Source: Chromera velia (lineage: Eukaryota > Sar > Chromeraceae). Taken from it: 14,414 nucleotides of DNA. Positions 8,908 to 14,414 of this stretch are shown here, one piece after another. Within the stretch, counting starts at the first letter, position 1. The number at the start of each line of letters is the position of its first letter. The DNA is taken from positions 64,001 to 78,414 of the forward strand of contig JAHBMJ010004633.1 of the NCBI GenBank assembly GCA_018398765.1, given 5' to 3'. The notes beneath the pieces are model-generated. The model had not been told where the DNA came from. It worked only from the letters and a program-made list of their open reading frames with translations, and made no database searches. A program made the position numbers and the translations under genes.

Positions 8908-9182
8908 ATATATCTTTTAATTATTTATGCAGTGTTATTGAGGTCAGTGAAGGTCAGTTCAGATCGCTTCAAGTCAATTCTTCCAGAAGGTAAGTCAACT
9001 CGATTTGGGATTCAATTCTGTTACTCCGAGGTCAAGTTTTTAATCGATTCTTTCTTTTCTTTTTTTCTAAAGTTGCATTTTATACTTGTTTCCTGCAAAG
9101 GTTGCCAATTGTGAAAATGTATCAATTGTGTAAGTGTATCATGTTTGACAGACTTTCATTTTTGAAAGTGTATCAAGTTTGA
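8908..9182 (+). CDS. Weak candidate: small spliced ORF antisense to the retroelement's 5' flank
   Basis: Joining 8908-8989 to 9073-9182 gives a 64-codon frame with no TAA or TAG, ending in TGA (9180-9182). The second part reads VAFYTCFLQRL and then KMYQLCKCIMF. Without splicing, the frame ends at 9114. An acceptor-like TTTATGCAG at 8924-8932 suggests the first part could be an internal exon. There is no recognised domain and no initiator ATG upstream, so this could be chance. Confidence 0.2.
8990..9072 (+). other. Candidate GT-AG intron, 83 bases
   Basis: The donor AAG|GTAAGT is a perfect U2-type consensus at 8990. The acceptor follows a long pyrimidine tract (CTTTTCTTTTTTTCTAAAG) ending at 9072. 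Splicing joins two halves of an open frame that ends in TGA. Confidence 0.4.
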
Positions 9183-9623
9183 CATACTTTGCCTTAACCG
9201 ATACAGAACCGATTAATCGGCTTTGTATCGGTGTATCATCAGACTCATTGCTTAACCTTCTATCAATCTATTTTCCGTCTTTCTTATTAACTCTATTACT
9301 TTTTTTTTTACTCAAGCTTTTTAACCTTATTTCTTTTATCAGCTTTCTGATATCGTCTGACTTATTTCTTTTATACCGAGTGTTTAATTCATTTCCATCC
9401 ATTCTCTACCAATCTTCCATCAAGGTAAACCCCCTTTACTGTATATCAGCCCTATAAGACCTTGCCTCTTACATTCCGATTGATCTTTCTCCATGACTTC
9501 TTAATCTATTATTCCTGTTGCTCAATTTAATAACTAAATATTTACTTAACAAAATAAGACTAGTCTATGTCGTTCTTACTAACCTTCGATCTAAAAACCT
9601 AACTTCATTCTGTTGCCTATAAC

Positions 9624-9868
9624 TTCAACAGAACATATCCCTCCTGCCTAAGACGGTTTTCCATAACCGTTTAATTTTTTTTTTTTACTACAAATTCTGT
9701 GGTTTTTTACTGCAAATTGTGTTGATATTTTAGTGCTTTGCCGGGGAAGGTCCGCAAAGATCTGACAGCGAACCATAACTTCTTTCAATTAACAGAACAG
9801 TGAATCCCCTTCCAGCACCTTAAGGCTCCTTCCAACAAATCGCGACTTTTCTTTCAACAGAACATATC
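9624..9868 (+). repeat. Short direct repeat pair
   Basis: TTCAACAGAACATATC is present at 9624-9639 and 9853-9868, each followed by one variable base and CTCCT. A weaker relative (AATTAACAGAACAGTGAATC) lies between them near 9786. Confidence 0.6.
9681..9724 (+). repeat. 22-base tandem pair
   Basis: The unit TTTTTTACTACAAATTCTGT plus GG is followed directly by a copy that differs at a few positions (ACTGCAAATTGTGTTG). Confidence 0.7.
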
Positions 9869-10105
9869 ACTCCTTGTTGTTGCCTCCTTTCTAAACTCAA
9901 AGGAGGCACCTCATACAAAAAATTATGAAAAGATCTCTATTTTTTCTTTTCTCCTTTCCTTCTTTCCTGACGATTTTTTTTTTTTATGCATACCCTCAAA
10001 TGCAAAGTTTTCTCTTCACCATAATCCTTCATTTGATCAACAAGGCCTTCCTTCTGAACAACAAAATGTGTGACAATCAACCTTCTCTTTTCTCCTGCAT
10101 TTTCT

Positions 10106-12226
10106 TCACACAGACTCAGAGTGAGTAAGATTGATCATATCCGCCCCATTGTTCCCACAGTTGACCTCTCTGAGAATAACACAATCCGACTGTGTGTCAG
10201 AATCTCTGGAGTCTGCGGGTGCCACCTGACCTATGTCCTCTTGTTGAGCTTCTTCCTGGGAGCTGCCGGGAATCAACGTCGGGCTGAACCTTGGAACCTA
10301 GTCTCCGGCTGCAGATGAAGGCATCATACCCAGTGTCTGCTGCTCATATTCTCCGAAAGGAGGGTCAATCGATGAAAGTCCGGGGCTGAGAGGTCTGGGG
10401 CTTGAAGTTCGTGGCATGGGACTGTGAATTCTGTGGCAGAACTGACTGGGACTGTGGGGCATTGGGCTGTGGGGCCTTGAGCCGAAGGGAAAGGGGCTGT
10501 GAAACCTTCCTGGACTGTCAGGTGGGAAGGGAAGAGGACTGAGCCTCGATACGTCTTGTCTGTCATCTCCATTGTTCTGTGGTGAAGGGGGGAACGACCC
10601 AGTTAGGTAGGATGCACCTTGGACTGCTGCCTCTATCCGTTTATCCTCTTCATCACTTGCGAGCGGAAAGGTGGGAGGGCAAAAAAACCAATTTGGCAGT
10701 TGTCTATCGGTCTGTCCCGATGAAATAGCACCTATAATGTTGTTGTGTGCAGGTTCGCTGGGGAAATCTGCTGCCTCTCCCATGCATTGTCTTTTTCTGC
10801 TGGACGAGCTGGGATGAGTGTCTGTCCCATCGGTAAAAGGCATTCCGTTAATCCTGGGTTTTTCTTGTCCTCTTGGGGAATTGTTGATGGACTGCGGCAG
10901 ATCTGAAATCGGGAAGGCCGGTGGTAGCCATTCGAATGGATACTCCATGTTCGGAAGGGTTCCATTCCAAATATTCGCTGCCATTATTTTATGGACTGGA
11001 AACCCGTATCTTCCATTATCTACTTGGAAGAGCTCTGCGGGCGAAAATGCTGCTAACCGGATTGACGTCCTTTGTCTGAAAGGACCCTACCACACATGCA
11101 GCCCTTGCACACATGCGTCTTTGTATGTTAATTCTGGAATTATTAAAAACCCCCTCGAGGTGAAAGTGCTGTGCCACCCTTCTTCTGACGGGATAAAGAA
11201 AGGATCTATGTATGCCGCATGAGCAGTTGCAAGATTCCATGCTGCTATTGGATATTTTGTATTGGAGTCTGGGTTCCAAGGTTGTAGGATTACTCTCATA
11301 ATTTTCACTGCGCCAATGCCAAAGTATTTGGTGATTCCTGCCATAGACTCTAAGAATCCAATTGTCTTCACGACCCCTCTCCCCAAATTGATCTCATACT
11401 CCGTCCACATTCGCTTCTTTTTGTATTCCTCATGATATCTGCGGAAGTCTTTCTCGTGGCGGAGCCGACAATTCCTAATTGCTTTGAACGTGGCATCCCA
11501 CGATTCCGGACAAGCCACTGCCATAATAGAAAACATGAAAACCAGCACAGCGATATCGTTCACCCAGGAGTGGTAGAGCAGGATGGCTGCTCCTGGGAGA
11601 CCCGCTTCCCTGATCAGCATTCTCATCGTCAGGGCGAAGACCTTCGTGGCAAATTTCTACCACTGCGCCGTATGTAACCCTGCAGGACCGTGGGCTGTCC
11701 CGATTGGGATGTCATGGTTTTTATAGGCCTCAAATCTCTGATGCAACTCCGCCCTTTGATCTAGTATGAAGTTGTAGGTATCCTCACCCAGTCCTTTGCG
11801 CATCTCTTATCTGCTAGCCTGTTTGGCTTGGTCCATAGATCTCCGTGCGTAGCTTGAGAGAGACTCTGTCGGGGGCTGCGGAGCGGAGCTGGGAGAAGTT
11901 TCCATATTCTCGTCTTCCATTCTCTCGATGCCTTTGTATAGCTGAACAACTGTTGTTCCAGAAAGGGAAGGCTAAGAGAGAAGAATCAATACAGATGAGA
12001 ATCTGAAAGGGGAAGATGTTCGCAACTCTGAGAATGACAGGTATGAGGGTACGGAATACAGAGGATGGTGCTTGTGTTCTTGAACTTGACAATCATTCAG
12101 TGAGTTAATGGTTGCGCAACACCGTACATCCATCAAAGTATATTCAATTTTGAACTTTTTCAAATTTGACAGACTTTCAAATTTGTCAGACTTTGCGTAA
12201 TTTGTCTACCAGGGACGCGGCTTCAT
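10106..12226 (-). CDS. Unidentified 706-residue protein; continuous only if UAR is read as Gln
   Basis: The frame has ATG at 12226, TGA at 10106-10108, and an upstream in-frame TGA at 12266-12268. Internal TAR codons occur at 12206, 11972, 11807 (TAA), 11657, 11087 and 10298 (first base on the plus strand). There is no internal TGA and no indel. Residues about 140-410 look globular, with a hydrophobic segment around 224-239 (DIAVLVFMFSIMAVAC, a possible membrane helix or core helix), a basic stretch near 245-272, and aromatic-rich words such as AAYIDPFFIPSEEGWHS. Residues about 415-706 are Pro/Ser-rich and probably disordered, with four HSP tripeptides at 576-603 and an acidic Gln-rich tail. 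Roughly 30 other Gln codons are CAR. The layout of a folded core with a disordered tail would suit a viral or transposon structural protein as well as a cellular one; I cannot assign a family. An upstream exon is possible. Confidence 0.7.
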
Positions 12227-12265
12227 GCGTGCAGATTTGTTTTCCGGGGCCGCGTCGGGCCTGCC

Positions 12266-12584
12266 TCAAAAATGATGAAAAAGCATGCATGTATATATGC
12301 ATGTAAAGATTTTTTTTATCTCTTGAGAGGGAACTGACCTTAATGATCAATAGTACAGCTAACCTGAATCACTTCTTCTCATGATGTCACTCCTTGATAA
12401 GTTTTCCACTTACTTGAGGTCATCTCTCGAGTCTTCTCCTTGAGTATGGTTTGAGCGAAGAGAATGTTCATCTCCGTATAGTTCCCTGGGACTGCGTTTA
12501 TTACGATCTGTATATATACAATGGATCTCTTTACTTGAATCTGAAAGTATGAGTCTCACTTGCCCTAAGCATCGCTTTGTACGT
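12266..12584 (-). other. Possible upstream exon region for the 706-residue gene
   Basis: In the same frame as the downstream gene, a hydrophilic stretch is open from about 12583 to 12345, with two TAR codons. A donor-like CAG|GTTAGC lies at about 12360. An acceptor-like TTTTTCATCATTTTTGAG ends near 12265. Removing this roughly 95-base interval would join the two parts in frame without meeting the TGA at 12266-12268. A competing frame over the same bases is open for about 60 codons with no stop of any kind. The sequence alone does not settle which, if either, is used. Confidence 0.3.
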
Positions 12585-12795
12585 CACGTTGGGTGGCCAG
12601 CCCTCCGCATCCGAACAAGGCTTGTGACGCTTGGAGAAACAAGCTGACCGCTATCCCGGTGTTTGGCTCGAGTCTGAAGGTTGGTTTGTGTTTCTCTATT
12701 CCTTTATCTTCCTCTATGTTTCCAAGTTTGTGACGTCGCCCACGTGCCTCTCATTCATACATCGTGCATATATTTCCAGCGCTGTGGGCTTGCGA

Positions 12796-13266
12796 TCATG
12801 TCGCTTCCTGCCCGGTGGGGGGCTATATCAGAGCCCAGGACGCAATTTATGCTCCTGCCTCCACCTCTCTCACCATGCTGATTTTTGCCATGCCCCCAAC
12901 AAGGCTCCTGACCTTTATACAGAGAGGTTGATCGTATGATCTTTCATGAATTTGATCTGAATACTCATAGTCTCTCCGGACTATATAATGTACAGACTGT
13001 ATGGGTCTTTGAATTTCATTGATTACTTTACGGTTCATTATGAATGAGTCAATCATTCCATGCAGGTCTCTAATCCTCTTGACGCCGGTACCTCTCTCTG
13101 TCAGTTACTTCTTGCCTCTGTCTGATGATCTCCCGGGACCGGGGCAATATCTCATTTCTAACGACATGTAGCCTGCGAAATGAGTAAGGAGAAGGAACGA
13201 AGCATTCCACTTGTCCTTCTACATGGCAAAGGGCCTTTCAGCTACGATGCCTGGGCATTCCTGGCT
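12796..13266 (-). CDS. Unidentified small gene or exon, open if UAR is read through
   Basis: This 157-codon frame is bounded by TGA at 13267-13269 and 12796-12798. It has TAG at 13219, TAA at 13105 and 12847, and TAG at 12823. Possible starts are ATG 13224 or ATG 13167. The part from 13056 to 12847 is open under any code and reads well (for example KVINEIQRPIQSVHYIVRRD, then SYDQPLCIKVRSLVGGMAK). It lies on the same strand as the 706-residue gene, about 570 bases upstream, so it may be a separate gene or one of its exons. No domain was recognised. Confidence 0.4.
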
Positions 13267-13299
13267 TCACCAGCTCCAGGATCCCAATCGCACCTCTCT

Positions 13300-13815
13300 C
13301 GCATGCATAATCAATCATTCATCTTGCTCTCTTTCATGTCTGCCTCCCTATTATCAGAAGGTGCTTTCTCTGAATTATTCCAGACTCAAACAACGCTTCT
13401 TCTACCCTTTATTCTTCTCTTATCAAGTTTGCCCTCAATCATTCCCAAGGCAGTCTCTTTTCTTCCACAAATTTTCATGCAGGAGCCAGTCTCCCGTTCC
13501 ATGCAACAACCATGCATGGTTCCTCCCTACACAGAGGTCAGTCTCCCTTCGTCTCCCTTTCCATTTATACAATCCACAATTCTTTCTCTCAGTTCTCTAT
13601 GCAGATATCCGTCTCCCCTTCTATCCATACAACCACATTTCTTCCTTCTATCCATCTTTTCATGCGGAGGTCAACTTCCTTCTTCCATTCATACAATCAC
13701 AATTCCGCCTTTCATCTTTTATGCAGAATTGATTCTTCTCCTTCCGTTCGTGCAACCACAGTTCCTTTTTTTCTCTTATCATACAGAAGCCAGTTTCTCC
13801 TTTCACTCAGATGGT
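13300..13815 (+). repeat. Degenerate tandem repeat, unit about 75 bases, pyrimidine-rich
   Basis: Successive units share the order ATGCAG or ATACAG, then a CAGTCTCC-like word, then TCCATACAACCACA-like words, then a C/T-rich spacer. About five or six diverged copies are visible between 13470 and 13815, and the left part is more degraded. The plus strand appears open in all frames mainly because it is so pyrimidine-rich. Confidence 0.6.
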
Positions 13816-13830
13816 GTTCTCTTCCTCACT

Positions 13831-14133
13831 CACGTGTGCAACGGCGTCTCGCGGTGTCTCGTCTCTTCTTTCATTCAGGCAGCGTTCTCTCTTTCCATTC
13901 ATATGTGCGACGACGTCTCGTCTCTTCTTTCATTCAGTCAGCGCTCTCTTTTTCCATTCACATGTGCGACGATGTCTCGTCTCTTTTTTCATTCAGTCAG
14001 CGCTCTCTTTTTCCATTCACATGTGCGACGATGTCTCGTCTTTTCTTTCATTCAGTCAGCGCTCTCTCTTTCCATTCACATGTGCGACGATGTCTCGTCT
14101 CTTCTTTCATTCAGTCAGCGCTCTCTCTGTTCA
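13831..14133 (+). repeat. 59-base tandem array
   Basis: ATGTGCGACGA-type words start at 13903, 13962, 14021 and 14080, giving a spacing of exactly 59. Each unit contains GTCTCGTCTCTT, TTTCATTCAGTCAGCGC and CTTTCCATTCA. A first, more divergent copy with about 10 extra bases begins near 13831. Because 59 is not a multiple of three, the long plus-strand open frame across it is a product of the repeat and not a gene. Confidence 0.95.
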
Positions 14134-14414
14134 CTCTTCTCCCCGCCCCATTATTGTCCCTCGATTTTCCTCAGGTATTCTTCAACCAATTCGGGACACG
14201 AGAGGTCATCTTCCGTCTCCCAAGTGAGTTCTTCGTATCCTTTCCATTTGAGTAGATATTCAAATTTGTCTCCTTTCTTCCTTCTACCACAAATTTTTTC
14301 TACCTCCTAATCTCTTCGACTATCTCTGTCCGCACTGTTTGTCTTTGTTTTCTTCTTTTGAACGGCTAAGTCCGTTTGGTATCGTTTCCGCGAAGTTTGT
14401 TTCATTTCCCCTTC
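14134..14414. other. Right edge, no feature supported
   Basis: Pyrimidine-rich DNA continuing to the window end. No repeat unit, RNA gene or convincing reading frame was seen. Confidence 0.4.

Larger units (their letters stand above)
9190..10105. other. T-rich region without a supportable gene
   Basis: The plus strand is T- and C-rich with short low-complexity frames only. Notable items are the 22-base tandem pair at 9681-9724, two 12-base T runs (9675-9686 and 9974-9985), and the 16-base repeat at 9624 and 9853. On the minus strand the T runs are A runs downstream of the gene ending at 10106, so they may lie in its 3' untranslated region or mark poly(A)-like tails. Confidence 0.5.

Noticed and set aside
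9179-9457. Plus-strand frame of 92 codons rich in Leu, Phe and Ser
   Set aside because: T-rich low-complexity DNA yields hydrophobic peptides; no start context or motif supports a gene.
10818-11222. Plus-strand frame opposite the orphan gene
   Set aside because: It is a shadow of the long minus-strand frame and shows no motif of its own.
13180-14310. Long plus-strand open frame of about 376 codons
   Set aside because: It crosses the 59-base array, whose period is not a multiple of three, and all three plus frames are open there because the strand is pyrimidine-rich. The product is low-complexity Ser/Phe/Leu. It is a by-product of composition.

Overview
The window is eukaryotic and probably from a protist or alga. 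It has long gene-poor stretches, microsatellites, several minisatellites, a Penelope-like retroelement (PLE) and candidate GT-AG introns with pyrimidine tracts. There are no Shine-Dalgarno-led operons, and I found no rRNA, tRNA or CRISPR array. I cannot name the organism.

The most important observation concerns the genetic code. Several minus-strand reading frames look coding but carry in-frame TAG or TAA and end in TGA. The clearest runs from 12226 to 10106: 707 codons with six internal TAR codons (five TAG, one TAA), no internal TGA and a terminal TGA. In the retroelement, a TAG sits where PLE reverse transcriptases normally have Gln, just before the G-x-P-M-G motif. A third frame (6458-5478) has nine TAR and no internal TGA, with TAA and CAA alternating at equivalent repeat positions. 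The simplest single reading is a nuclear code with UAR = Gln and UGA as the only stop, as in many ciliates, some ulvophycean green algae, hexamitids and one oxymonad. The alternative is a standard-code organism whose genes have decayed by CAR-to-TAR transitions.

Layout. 1-740: a possible gene end on the plus strand. 745-3790: mostly non-coding, with inverted repeats, CAGG/GACA microsatellites, a 28-base direct repeat whose copies lie 3.2 kb apart, and a diverged tandem duplication. 3791-5116: AT-rich, with an ATT/ATC microsatellite and a short GC-rich structured patch. 5117-6458: an unidentified minus-strand gene starting with a Pro/Ser/Gln repeat whose plus strand is extremely G-run-rich. 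6459-7139: A-rich DNA with a 30-base perfect palindrome. 7140-8850: the PLE reverse transcriptase on the minus strand, with one frameshift and no GIY-YIG endonuclease. 8908-9182: a weak spliced plus-strand ORF. 9190-10105: T-rich DNA with short repeats. 10106-12226: the 707-codon unidentified gene. 12300-13266: further candidate minus-strand exons. 13300-14130: pyrimidine-rich tandem arrays of about 75 and exactly 59 bases.

Apart from the PLE, no protein was recognised by family. Under a permissive code, chance open frames of about 64 codons are expected, so only the longest frames are called with confidence.
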